Origin: Candidatus Izimoplasma sp. HR2
GTDB lineage: Bacteria > Bacillota_I > Bacilli_A > Izemoplasmatales > Izemoplasmataceae
Length of the DNA stretch: 64,000 bases
Direction: 5' to 3'
NCBI GenBank assembly: GCA_000753575.1
Contig: JRFF01000009.1
Coordinates: forward strand, 1-64,000
Shown piece after piece: positions 35,172 through 44,098 of the stretch; the first letter of the stretch is position 1, and every line of letters starts with the position of its first letter. The notes beneath the pieces are model-generated. The model searched no databases, was not told the origin of the DNA, and saw only the letters and a list, made by a program, of their open reading frames with translations. The position numbers and the translations under genes are program-made.

Positions 35172-36337
35172 GACAACACCTCCATAATTTGTTTAGTATT
35201 CAATCCTTTTATTGTATATACATCACAACTCTCTTTTGTCTTGTTATCACTCCAATTAAAATATATCATTTTCCAATTAAAATAATCGTCAAGACTTAAT
35301 CGATCAAAGTTTTCTTCTTTTATTATCCTTAAATTATAAGATATTTTACTTAAATAAATAGTAACTGTTCCATTCGCTTTCTTACGTCTATATATCATTG
35401 GAGGTTTTAAAAATTGATTCTTACTAAATAATATATCCTCAAACCCATCATTATATACGTTATTAAGTTGAAGCAATTCACTTTTTATATCAAGTATATT
35501 TAAGCTATTTGATATAACAAAAGTAAGTGGTTTTATTGTGTATGATGCTTTATTATAGTGATTATCATTTATTTCACGTATCATATTCCCTATTGAAAGA
35601 CTAGAATCATCCACATCACCAATAAATACAATGTTTTGCATTCTCCTATTTACTTTTAATACGTTTTTCCTTAAGTGTTTAACATATTTCTCAATACTCT
35701 GGTTTTCAGAGAAAACTTTATTGAAAATCATATTTCTTCCCTTGTTTATATGATTAAACAGTTCTCTTTTTGATGTCTTTCTATTCTTAACTTCATGCAA
35801 ACTATTCTTTGTTATTTTTTTAAAAAGATAATCTACCATCATCGAATAGATGAACTCAACTTCATTATTGCTATAATCTAAATATGGTAAGTTAAGATAT
35901 TGAATAATTGATTTATACTGTTCTTGAATATTAGGTGCGTTAACAAGTTTGAATTTAGTAAGAAACTTCTCTAATATTTCTGTTGAATATTCTGATATAT
36001 CTTTCCCAAGAACTTTTTTTAATTTCACAACACAAAACTCCGAGAAATAATCATCATAGCCATTTTTATTAGCGAAATATGTGAATAGATAGTAACTCTT
36101 CTCTTGGTGTTTTTCAAATTCGTTAATTAATTGCTTTATTGGGTCCCTTAATACACTAGGTACTAATTTTGTTTTTTCTCGATATTTCACCTGCATAACC
36201 CATGAGTCTGCATCTATATCTTGTATATTTTCAAGATATATTTGTTGATTTTGATTTTCACAATGCAATATTTCAAATAAAGCTTTATCAATTTGGTATT
36301 CAAATCCTCTTAAAGCAAAGTATCCTCCATCGTCCAT
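35168..36337 (-). CDS. DUF4297-like nuclease partner of HerA
   Basis: 389 aa from the second ATG (36337), which has GGAGG 6 bases upstream; the first (36349) overlaps that ribosome site. The N-terminus GGYFALRGFEYQIDKALFEIL followed by IYLENIQDID...WVMQVKYRE (Glu36, Asp40/42, Gln49-x-Lys51) is the nuclease core found in DUF4297/Cap4-type proteins. The C-terminal half is unassigned. Predicted to cut DNA when assembled with HerA. First gene of the operon and driven by cassette copy D. Confidence 0.75.
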   Translation of the reverse strand: MDDGGYFALRGFEYQIDKALFEILHCENQNQQIYLENIQDIDADSWVMQVKYREKTKLVPSVLRDPIKQLINEFEKHQEKSYYLFTYFANKNGYDDYFSEFCVVKLKKVLGKDISEYSTEILEKFLTKFKLVNAPNIQEQYKSIIQYLNLPYLDYSNNEVEFIYSMMVDYLFKKITKNSLHEVKNRKTSKRELFNHINKGRNMIFNKVFSENQSIEKYVKHLRKNVLKVNRRMQNIVFIGDVDDSSLSIGNMIREINDNHYNKASYTIKPLTFVISNSLNILDIKSELLQLNNVYNDGFEDILFSKNQFLKPPMIYRRKKANGTVTIYLSKISYNLRIIKEENFDRLSLDDYFNWKMIYFNWSDNKTKESCDVYTIKGLNTKQIMEVLS

Positions 36338-36353
36338 ATAATCCTCCATTAAA

Positions 36354-36527
36354 GACAGTCCAAGGGACTGTCATATTTTTATTCTCTATTCTTATTTATA
36401 TTATATCACATATTATTATAAATAACAGGTCATATAAGGCCCAAAAGAAAAAGCCCAAGAGGGCTTTGTTATGCTATGTATATCATTAGTTGCAACTATT
36501 TGTGATACGGCTCACCGTATCACATTC
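36354..36527 (-). promoter_or_regulatory. Terminator-promoter-leader cassette, copy D (HerA operon)
   Basis: In gene direction: a perfect hairpin GTGATACGG/CCGTATCAC (36501-36522); TAGTTGCAA; terminator AAAGCCC/GGGCTTT with T run (36449-36468); promoter TGTGATATAAT (about 36400-36412); leader hairpin GACAGTCC/GGACTGTC (36354-36372) just before the GGAGG ribosome site. The outer GTTGCAAC end is lost. This copy marks the border with the lysine operon. Confidence 0.74.
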
Positions 36528-36559
36528 TAAATGAACAATACAATCGTTCAAGTATTGTT

Positions 36560-37345
36560 TTACTTATTTTTTTTAATCCTATGTAATAATTCCTGACTAA
36601 AATAAGAAGCAACATCTTCCGCAAATTTCTTAGGTCCAAATCCAGCATCAAACCCAAGTTCCTTAGAAAGTTCATGTGTAATTCTTGGTCCCCCAACAAT
36701 TACAATAAACTTATTTCTTAAATGCTCAGCTTCTAATAGTTCTACTAAGTTTACTAAATTCTTAATATGTACATCTTTCTGAGTCACAGTCTGACTAATA
36801 AGTAAAACATCAGCGTTCATTTCTATCGCTTTTTTTATTAAATCACTATTCTCAACTTGGCTTCCCATATTAAACGCTTCTATATTACGGTATCTTTCTA
36901 AACCGTAATGCCCCGCAAAGCCTTTCATATTCATTATTGCATCAATTCCTACTGTATGTGCATCTGTCCCTGTAGATGCTCCTACAACGACTATATTACG
37001 TTTTATTTCTCTATCAATAAAATCTTCAACTTCATACTTAGTCATAACGTCAGATTCTATCTTTTCTACTTTAATTTCATTATAGTTTATTGTATGTAAA
37101 ACAGATCCATAAACTACATACATTGTAAAGTTATTATCAAGAGTCATACTTTCAGCTACTATTGGATCTGCGATTCCCATTTTCTTAGCTAAAGTAAGTG
37201 CTGCTTCAACACCTTTTTCATCATTCTTTATAGGTAAGGTGAAACTAAGTTGAACCTTACCATCATTCATAGTATCTCCATAAGGAGTAAGTTTAGTTAA
37301 ATCAAGAGCTTTAGAATATTTCTTTTCTTCTAAATCGTATCCCAT
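36560..37345 (-). CDS. kamE: Lysine 5,6-aminomutase, beta subunit
   Basis: 261 aa, the usual size. The C-terminal cobalamin-binding domain shows the DxHxxG motif as DAHTVG (residues 128-133); His130 would replace the base ligand of B12. Lys141, eleven residues later, is the expected pyridoxal-phosphate Schiff-base lysine. With KamD it moves an amino group of beta-lysine (or D-lysine) to give 3,5-diaminohexanoate. It starts 1 base after kamD and is the last gene of the lysine operon. Confidence 0.93.
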   Translation of the reverse strand: MGYDLEEKKYSKALDLTKLTPYGDTMNDGKVQLSFTLPIKNDEKGVEAALTLAKKMGIADPIVAESMTLDNNFTMYVVYGSVLHTINYNEIKVEKIESDVMTKYEVEDFIDREIKRNIVVVGASTGTDAHTVGIDAIMNMKGFAGHYGLERYRNIEAFNMGSQVENSDLIKKAIEMNADVLLISQTVTQKDVHIKNLVNLVELLEAEHLRNKFIVIVGGPRITHELSKELGFDAGFGPKKFAEDVASYFSQELLHRIKKNK

Positions 37346-37346
37346 A

Positions 37347-38909
37347 TTACTTCTCCTCCTTTAACTCTTTAATCATCATATCAAGGACAGGATTAATATA
37401 ATTTTCTTGTTTTAAAGAAACTCCCTTAAGTCCTTTACCACCGTCATATGGTCTTTTAATGCCTGCGAATAATCCTCTTTCAATTGTATTAAATATTCCT
37501 ATATTTGCAATTTCTTTTAATAAATTAATAGAATCATTTAAAACATGGCTAGCTCTAGTTTTAACTATTCCACCATCTTTAAATTCAATCTCTTTACCGA
37601 AATCTTTCATAGTCTTATTAATATATTTAGCATTCTCTATAGCTAAATATCTATCACTCATAAAAGGAGTATGAACAGCTTCAGTTAACATACCTAATAA
37701 ATGGATATTTTGATTAGTAGTTGTAGTTACTATATTGAATAATGTATTTTGAACATATCCTTTAAATATATTACCTGTCATATGTTTAGTTGGAGGCATA
37801 TATTTTAAAGGCGCTTTAGGGAATATTTCTCTCGCCATATAGGCTTGAGAAATTTCAAGTAAAAATCCATTTTCAACTTCAGGATCAATTTCAAAAGCAT
37901 GTCCTAGTCCCATTAATTCTTCTTCCATAAATGCAAGTTTCGCGAACTGTTCATTAATGAACTCTGAAGCAAGCACAGTGTGCGCTTCAGTTACTGCGTC
38001 ACTAGTAGTTAAATAATTATCTTCTCCAGTATTAATGATTATTCCTGAATAAGCATTAATAACTCTTGAAAAGTATTGATCAATAAATGTTCTTTGCATA
38101 TTTATATCTCTAAATAAGATTCCGTATAAAGAATCATTTAACATCATATCTAATCTTTCAAGTGCACCCATTGCAGCTATTTCAGGCATACATAAACCTG
38201 ATGCATAATTCACTAACATAATATATCTTTTAAGTTCTTCTCCAACTTCGTCTAATGCTTCTCTCATTATTCTAAAGTTTTCTTGAGTTGCGTATGTTCC
38301 ACCAAATCCTTCAGTAGTCGCTCCATAAGGTACATAGTCTAATAAACTTTGCCCTGTAGTTCTAATAACTGCGACAATATCCGCTCCGGCTTTAGCCGCA
38401 GCTTTAGCTTGAGTAACATCTTCATAAATATTACCTGTCGCAACTATTACATAAAGCATAGGCCCCTCTGACTGTCCGAATTTATCAAAGTAATCTTCTC
38501 TTTTAAATTTGTTTTCTTTTATTTTATAAAGAGATTCTTCTATAAATGGTTTAAGTATTTTATTAACTTCTGATTTCTTTAATATTGGATATTTAGTAAT
38601 ATCTAATTTGTTATCACAAACAAGTTTAGATATCTCATCTAAACTTAAATTAGTTTCTTTAACTGTACTAGCTAAATAATTACCAATACCAATTCCTAAA
38701 TCACCATTGTTCATTATATAATCAACTAAAATATTTGGATAAGGAACTCCAAATTCATTAACTCCGTCAACACCAAGTAAACGACAAACAGTTCTTTCAA
38801 CTGTCACAGTTGTATGTTTATCTATAAAATCTTGAGTGTCTTTGGCAATTTTTAAAGCGTAATTTCTAGCTTCTTTTATTTTATTTTTATCTAATCCTAA
38901 TTTACTCAT
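37347..38909 (-). CDS. kamD: Lysine 5,6-aminomutase, alpha subunit
   Basis: 520 aa, matching known KamD. Recognisable segments include VERTVCRLLGVDGVNEFGVPYPN near the N-terminus, the GADIVAVIRTTGQSLLDYVPYGATTEGFGGTYATQENFRIMR barrel region around 180-225, and GIFNTIERGLFAGIKRPYDGGKGLKGV near the end. It forms the TIM-barrel that houses adenosylcobalamin and PLP with KamE. GAGG ribosome site; 13 bases after kamB. Confidence 0.94.
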   Translation of the reverse strand: MSKLGLDKNKIKEARNYALKIAKDTQDFIDKHTTVTVERTVCRLLGVDGVNEFGVPYPNILVDYIMNNGDLGIGIGNYLASTVKETNLSLDEISKLVCDNKLDITKYPILKKSEVNKILKPFIEESLYKIKENKFKREDYFDKFGQSEGPMLYVIVATGNIYEDVTQAKAAAKAGADIVAVIRTTGQSLLDYVPYGATTEGFGGTYATQENFRIMREALDEVGEELKRYIMLVNYASGLCMPEIAAMGALERLDMMLNDSLYGILFRDINMQRTFIDQYFSRVINAYSGIIINTGEDNYLTTSDAVTEAHTVLASEFINEQFAKLAFMEEELMGLGHAFEIDPEVENGFLLEISQAYMAREIFPKAPLKYMPPTKHMTGNIFKGYVQNTLFNIVTTTTNQNIHLLGMLTEAVHTPFMSDRYLAIENAKYINKTMKDFGKEIEFKDGGIVKTRASHVLNDSINLLKEIANIGIFNTIERGLFAGIKRPYDGGKGLKGVSLKQENYINPVLDMMIKELKEEK

Positions 38910-38922
38910 ATTATAACCTCGT

Positions 38923-39927
38923 TTATTTTAAGACATTTATTACAGGTAAAGTAACTTTACTTTGTAGTTTACTTCTAAATTCTTCATCATCAAAAGAATA
39001 TCCCGCAGGTGAATATGGGTTATAAGTTAAAGCTATAACTTCTATTCTATTTACTACTCTTAAATCTATATGCATCTTACGTAAACTAATAATCTCACTA
39101 GGTTCCATTAATAACTGTGAAGCGTCATTAATTACCACAGTTAATCTTTCAATCTCATGTCTTTTATTTATTAAGTGTTTAACAAAGTTAGAAGTAAATG
39201 CTCCATTTATATAAATAGCTCTTGTTTTACCTATAACTTGATCAATAATATATTCTTCATTTCCAGCTACACTATCTATTTTTAAAGGTGTACAGAAGAA
39301 ATCAGAATCCATTATAACTACTTTGAAGTTTTTATGAGATTTTGCGATTCTTACAGCTTCGTCATCTATCGTTCTTAAGTTAAAGTTTTTAACTAATATA
39401 ACAGTATCTTCAACCACATCATCAAGTGATATAGAATAACTAGCACCAGTACTAAATATAATCGCATCTGAAATATGGAAACTTGAAATTGATTTTCTAA
39501 ATAAAGCTCCATCAATAAAAATCTTTTCAACTCCATGTTTATTTAATAAAGCTATTATTGAAAGCATTTCATTATTTGTTGATGGTCCTGCGACAAGCGC
39601 AAGACCACTTGAATTAACTTCAATAACAACGATTTTTCCAAGTCCCGTTCTAATATCTGTTTCTTCTAGTATTTCATAATCAAAATAACACTGTTCTAAA
39701 CAGTCTTTAGCCGTTGCTAGAATCATATTCTCATGAACTAATATTCTAGGTTTAGGTTTATAAGTTAAATTATCAAATTTTTCTCCATCTAATCCAATAG
39801 AAGTAATCCCTATTTTAATTCCTTGATACTCTTTAATAATTTGATTTAAGACAGTTGTTTTACCAACGTTTTTAGCGGTTCCAATAATTGATATAGTGTG
39901 ATGGTCTTTTATAAATTTCTTAAGCAT
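38923..39927 (-). CDS. kamB: Lysine 5,6-aminomutase reactivase subunit KamB-like
   Basis: About 334 aa from the ATG at 39927, which has GGAAGGAAG upstream and overlaps the kamA stop; the frame opens 24 bases earlier. A P-loop GTAKNVGKTT lies near residues 16-25. Its place between kamA and kamD, and the GLALVAGPSTNNEMLSIIALLNKHG segment, fit the KamB protein that helps reactivate the aminomutase. The usual partner KamC (MutS-like ATPase), normally next to kamB, is not in this window. Confidence 0.78.
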   Translation of the reverse strand: MLKKFIKDHHTISIIGTAKNVGKTTVLNQIIKEYQGIKIGITSIGLDGEKFDNLTYKPKPRILVHENMILATAKDCLEQCYFDYEILEETDIRTGLGKIVVIEVNSSGLALVAGPSTNNEMLSIIALLNKHGVEKIFIDGALFRKSISSFHISDAIIFSTGASYSISLDDVVEDTVILVKNFNLRTIDDEAVRIAKSHKNFKVVIMDSDFFCTPLKIDSVAGNEEYIIDQVIGKTRAIYINGAFTSNFVKHLINKRHEIERLTVVINDASQLLMEPSEIISLRKMHIDLRVVNRIEVIALTYNPYSPAGYSFDDEEFRSKLQSKVTLPVINVLK

Positions 39928-41179
39928 TATGTTTTCGCTTCCTTCCACCATTAAATTGGTCTAAATGGATTTTAGAACTAATCTCAGGGTCAATTATTCC
40001 TTGAGCTGCTGCAACACAATCTTCACATTCGCATTTATCATCATAACTTTTTGGACCGTAATACGTAGAAATCATACCTTCATAATTTCTAAGTATTGTT
40101 TTTGAAGGAGCTTGAGATAATACATAGTTAGGCATAACTGGAATTTTACCACCACCACCAGGCGCATCAACTACAAAAGTAGGAACTGCGATACCTGAAA
40201 TATGTCCACGTAATCCTTCAATAATTTCTATACCTTTAGAAACAGGAGTTCTAAAGTGTTCAATACCTTTAGATAAATCACATTGATAAATATAATATGG
40301 TCTAACTCTAAGTATAATTAATCTCTTAACTAATTTTTTCATAATGTTTACACAGTCATTAACACCTTTAAGTAATACTGATTGATTCCCAAGAGGAATC
40401 CCAGCGTCAGCCATTAAGTCTAACGCAATTTTTACTTCAGGAGTTAATTCTTTAGAATGATTAAAATGAGTATTAACCCATATTGGGTGATACTTTTTAA
40501 GCATATTAACTAATTCTTTAGTAATACGCTGTGGCATTACCACAGGTGTTCTAGTACCTAGTCTTATAACTCCAACGTGATCTATTTTTCTTAACTCACT
40601 AATAATATATTCTAATCTTGCGTCACTTACTAATAAGGCATCTCCACCTGATAGTAATACATCATTTACTTCAGGATGATTTCTAATATAATCAATTGCC
40701 TTTTCAACATTATCCATTTTAGATCCAGTATCTTGTTGTCCTGCGAATCTACGTCTAGTGCAGTGACGACAATACATACTACACATATCAGTAATTAAGA
40801 ATAGTACTCTATCTGGATATCTATGAGTTAACCCAGGAACTACACTATCTCCATCCTCATGAAGAGGATCATCTAAATCATGTTTACCAACATATAATTC
40901 ATCAAGCGCAGGAACCGCTTGAAGTCTTACAGGGTCTTTCATATTATCTGGATTTATTAAAGTAAAGTAGTAAGGAGTAATCGCCATTCTAAATTGGTTT
41001 AATACACTACCTACTGAGTCTAGTTCACTTTGTTCTAAGTTAAAGTATTTTTTCAAGTCTTCAACACTTGTTAATCTATTCTTTACTTGCCAGTGCCAAC
41101 TATTCCAATCTTCATCAGTTACACCTGGAAAATATAATTCTCTTCGTTCAATATGCTTCATATATAATTTAACTGCCAT
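39920..41179 (-). CDS. kamA: L-lysine 2,3-aminomutase
   Basis: 419 aa. The radical-SAM cluster motif CSMYCRHC lies in LITDMCSMYCRHCTRRRFAGQ (about residues 126-146). The C-terminal GGGGKIPVMPNYV carries the PLP-binding lysine, and CECEDC further on fits the zinc-binding cysteines of Clostridium-type KamA. Converts L-lysine to beta-lysine, the first step of lysine fermentation; PLP, SAM and a 4Fe-4S cluster are needed. AGGAGG ribosome site. Confidence 0.95.
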   Translation of the reverse strand: MAVKLYMKHIERRELYFPGVTDEDWNSWHWQVKNRLTSVEDLKKYFNLEQSELDSVGSVLNQFRMAITPYYFTLINPDNMKDPVRLQAVPALDELYVGKHDLDDPLHEDGDSVVPGLTHRYPDRVLFLITDMCSMYCRHCTRRRFAGQQDTGSKMDNVEKAIDYIRNHPEVNDVLLSGGDALLVSDARLEYIISELRKIDHVGVIRLGTRTPVVMPQRITKELVNMLKKYHPIWVNTHFNHSKELTPEVKIALDLMADAGIPLGNQSVLLKGVNDCVNIMKKLVKRLIILRVRPYYIYQCDLSKGIEHFRTPVSKGIEIIEGLRGHISGIAVPTFVVDAPGGGGKIPVMPNYVLSQAPSKTILRNYEGMISTYYGPKSYDDKCECEDCVAAAQGIIDPEISSKIHLDQFNGGRKRKHNA

Positions 41180-41191
41180 AATTATTACCTC

Positions 41192-42229
41192 CTAAGTGTA
41201 TTTCTTTTCAAATAGTTGTTTAATGAGTGGTGCATTATTTACTAAGTCTAAAGTTAAATCAGCATGTCCCTCTGTATATCCATTACCAATAATCATCTTA
41301 ACGTCACTTCCAATACCTTCAGCGCCAAGAGCCGCTTTAGTAAATGAAGTTGCCATACTAAAGAAATACACAATACCAGTATCTTTAGTACTTAAGATAC
41401 AACCCATCTCAGTATTAGGAACATTAACTACATTAATAGTAACGTCAACTTGTTCACCGTTAATTGCCATAATCTTTTCATATACGTCAAGTGCATCAGT
41501 TGCGTCAGCCATAACTACGTCATCACATAACTCTAAATCTCTAAGTTCTAATATTTGATTAGCTTCATTAACTACACCAATTACAGTTCCGTTAATCCCA
41601 GCTTTTTTCATAGCTTGATAAGCACATAATACTCCGCTCTTTCCAGCGGCACCTATTATAGCTACTGAATCTCCTTCTTTTACTAACTTATCAACTTGAG
41701 CAGGAGCTCCCGCAACATCAAGTGCAGCGAGCACTAGATGTTCATCCATATCACTTGGAACTTTCGCAAATATTCCAGTTTCAAATAATATAGCTGTTCC
41801 ATCAATATTTACTTGATCATTACTTATATTTATATTATTAATTTTATTAATTAAAAGAGGTGTTAAAGATAAAGAAACTAAAGTTGCTATTTTATCTCCT
41901 ACTTTTAAAGATTGATCAGGAAATAACTTCCCTACTTCTTTAACCTTACCAATTAACATCCCACCACTACCAGTAACAGGATTTTGCATTTTACCTCTGT
42001 CTTTTACAATATTTAAAATCATTTCTTCCATTTTTACAACATCACTATTACAAGCATTCTTTATTTGAGTAAAAGAAGCTGAATCAATATTTAATGTAAT
42101 AACATCTATTAATAATTCATTATCTTTAACTACCATTGTATTATCAATCTTAGTCGCTGCTTGAGGTAATACTCCTTTTGGAGTTATTACTCTGTTAGTA
42201 CCGTATTTACATAATTTTTCCATAATCAT
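41192..42229 (-). CDS. kdd: L-erythro-3,5-diaminohexanoate dehydrogenase
   Basis: 345 aa with a quinone-oxidoreductase-like fold: GSGGMLIGKVKEVGKLFPDQ, then the nucleotide-binding AIIGAAGKSGVLCAYQAMKKAG near residues 190-211. Oxidises 3,5-diaminohexanoate to 3-keto-5-aminohexanoate with release of ammonia and reduction of NAD(P). Its start overlaps the kce stop by one base (TAATG), so the two are coupled. Confidence 0.9.
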   Translation of the reverse strand: MIMEKLCKYGTNRVITPKGVLPQAATKIDNTMVVKDNELLIDVITLNIDSASFTQIKNACNSDVVKMEEMILNIVKDRGKMQNPVTGSGGMLIGKVKEVGKLFPDQSLKVGDKIATLVSLSLTPLLINKINNINISNDQVNIDGTAILFETGIFAKVPSDMDEHLVLAALDVAGAPAQVDKLVKEGDSVAIIGAAGKSGVLCAYQAMKKAGINGTVIGVVNEANQILELRDLELCDDVVMADATDALDVYEKIMAINGEQVDVTINVVNVPNTEMGCILSTKDTGIVYFFSMATSFTKAALGAEGIGSDVKMIIGNGYTEGHADLTLDLVNNAPLIKQLFEKKYT

Positions 42230-43050
42230 TACACCTTTAATCCTAATATTTTTCTAGTCTCATTTGGACTCGCTATCTCTCGTCCATAAGTTTTAGCTAT
42301 TCTTACTACTTCTTCTACTAAAGCTTTATTACCGAGGGCTTTTACACCTTTACTTATATATATATTATCTTCAAGTCCAACTCTTACGTGACCTCCATGT
42401 TTAATTGAAAGTTCAGCTAGTTTAAACTCAAATCTTCCAACACCTGCGACACTATATGTCGCATTACTTGGAATACTATCTTTTAAGAATAAGAAATCTC
42501 TTTCTTCACCTGTCATTCCCCCAGGAATTCCAAGCACAAAACTAAAATGAAGATGGTCTTTAATAAGACCTTTTTTATATAATCTTAATACTTGATCTAC
42601 ATGCATTTTCCCAAAACATTCAAGTTCTGGTAAAATACCTTTCTCATAAATCTTTTCAGCAAAATATATAACATCATTTTCACTATTAATAAATACTTCA
42701 TCCCCACCAAAATTCACACTTCCACAGTCAAGAGTGCACATTTCAGGTTTTAAATAAATAGGTTGAAGTCTTTCATCATTACTCATTCCTACTGCCCCAC
42801 CTGTTGAAGGCTGAATAATAACGCCAGGACATAACTCTTTAATAGCAATAATCGCTTCATCAAATCTTTTAACGTTTTGTGTAGGAGTACCGTCATCTTC
42901 TCTAACGTGAAGATGAATAATACTAGCACCAGCTTTATAAGCGTTATAAGCTTCAATAGCCATTTCTTCTACTGTGTAAGGTACATAAGGATTATCTTCT
43001 TTTGTTACTTCTGCGCCAGAGATGGCGCAGGTAATAATTAGCTTTTCCAT
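42229..43050 (-). CDS. kce: 3-keto-5-aminohexanoate cleavage enzyme
   Basis: 273 aa, BKACE (DUF849) family. Metal-binding His residues appear in IIHLHVREDDGTPTQ (about 46-60), Glu/His in later strands (ECFGKMHVDQV, LSIKHGGHVRVGLEDNIYISKG). Condenses 3-keto-5-aminohexanoate with acetyl-CoA to give 3-aminobutyryl-CoA and acetoacetate. Flanked by kal and kdd as in other lysine fermenters, which supports this substrate among the many BKACE activities. Confidence 0.93.
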   Translation of the reverse strand: MEKLIITCAISGAEVTKEDNPYVPYTVEEMAIEAYNAYKAGASIIHLHVREDDGTPTQNVKRFDEAIIAIKELCPGVIIQPSTGGAVGMSNDERLQPIYLKPEMCTLDCGSVNFGGDEVFINSENDVIYFAEKIYEKGILPELECFGKMHVDQVLRLYKKGLIKDHLHFSFVLGIPGGMTGEERDFLFLKDSIPSNATYSVAGVGRFEFKLAELSIKHGGHVRVGLEDNIYISKGVKALGNKALVEEVVRIAKTYGREIASPNETRKILGLKV

Positions 43051-43433
43051 TAGTATCTTTGACTGTCTTTAGGAACAATACACGTCCCACTTGCTTTTGC
43101 TACTAATACTTTTTCCTTAAGTACATGTGCAGCTGAAGCACTAATACTAGGGATAGCTTCAATTACTTTATATGCTTCAAACTCCATTTTGCGGGATGTA
43201 TTACCTAATTCCTTAATCCACCCTGATACTTCTATATAATCTCCCGCATATAACGGAGCTAAAAAATCAACACTTTGATAAGCTCTAAATAATCCTTCAT
43301 CGCCATCATTTCTAATTAACAACTCTGTTGCTACATCTCCAAATATTTGCATTATGAAAGCTCCGTCAACGAGTCCACCACCATAATGCGCTTGATGTGC
43401 ACTAAGTCTCATTCTTAAAGTTACTTTTTCCAT
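43050..43433 (-). CDS. kal: 3-aminobutyryl-CoA ammonia-lyase
   Basis: 127 aa, a single hot-dog fold domain, the normal size for Kal. The segment [59 protein letters not shown] covers the active-site helix and CoA-binding strands. Removes ammonia from 3-aminobutyryl-CoA to give crotonyl-CoA. GGAGG ribosome site; its stop touches the kce start. Confidence 0.92.
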   Translation of the reverse strand: MEKVTLRMRLSAHQAHYGGGLVDGAFIMQIFGDVATELLIRNDGDEGLFRAYQSVDFLAPLYAGDYIEVSGWIKELGNTSRKMEFEAYKVIEAIPSISASAAHVLKEKVLVAKASGTCIVPKDSQRY

Positions 43434-43435
43434 AA

Positions 43436-44098
43436 TTAAACCTCCACTTTCATTTTAATTGGTTCATTCACTATTAAATTCGCTTCTGTTGCGTTTTTGA
43501 TCTCTTCTATTGTGTACTCTGGATTATATTCAATTAAATGAATACCGTCCTCTTTTATAGCCATTACGCCCATCTCGGTCACTATCATATTAACTTGATT
43601 CTTTGCAGTTAGAGGTAATGTACATGCTTTTAAGATTTTAGGTCTACCTTTGTTAGTATGTGTCATTGCTATAATTACTTTTTTAGCACCAGTTACTAAG
43701 TCCATAGCTCCACCCATTCCAGGAACCATTTTTCCTGGGATGATCCAGTTAGCAAGGCTACCTGTTTCATCTACTTGTAGACTACCTAATACTGTGACAT
43801 CAACATGTCCTCCTCTTATTATTGAGAAAGATAGTGTTGAATCAAAATACATACCACCTTCCAAGAGTGTAACTGGCTGACCTCCAGCGTTCGTTATATC
43901 TCTATCAAAATTGACTTCATTTGGCTTAGGTCCAAGACCTATAAGTCCATTCTCACTTTGTAAATTTATTGTAATATCGTCAGGTAAGAAATTAGCTACT
44001 AAAGTTGGAAGTCCAATTCCTAAATTTACAACGTCATTATCTTTAAATTCTTTCGCAACTCTCGCTGCGATAAAATTTCTAGTTTGTAGTTTATCCAT
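43436..44098 (-). CDS. atoA: Butyrate/acetoacetate CoA-transferase, beta subunit
   Basis: 220 aa. The catalytic glutamate lies in [12 protein letters not shown] near residues 47-58, and [23 protein letters not shown] and GMGGAMDL are family signatures. With the alpha subunit it activates acetoacetate from the Kce step using butyryl-CoA, feeding acetyl-CoA formation and releasing butyrate. Directly followed by kal. Confidence 0.92.
   Translation of the reverse strand: MDKLQTRNFIAARVAKEFKDNDVVNLGIGLPTLVANFLPDDITINLQSENGLIGLGPKPNEVNFDRDITNAGGQPVTLLEGGMYFDSTLSFSIIRGGHVDVTVLGSLQVDETGSLANWIIPGKMVPGMGGAMDLVTGAKKVIIAMTHTNKGRPKILKACTLPLTAKNQVNMIVTEMGVMAIKEDGIHLIEYNPEYTIEEIKNATEANLIVNEPIKMKVEV

Noticed and set aside
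19439-36527. Prophage
   Set aside because: No capsid, tail, terminase, portal or integrase genes; content is defence-like nucleases, TIRs and ATPases.
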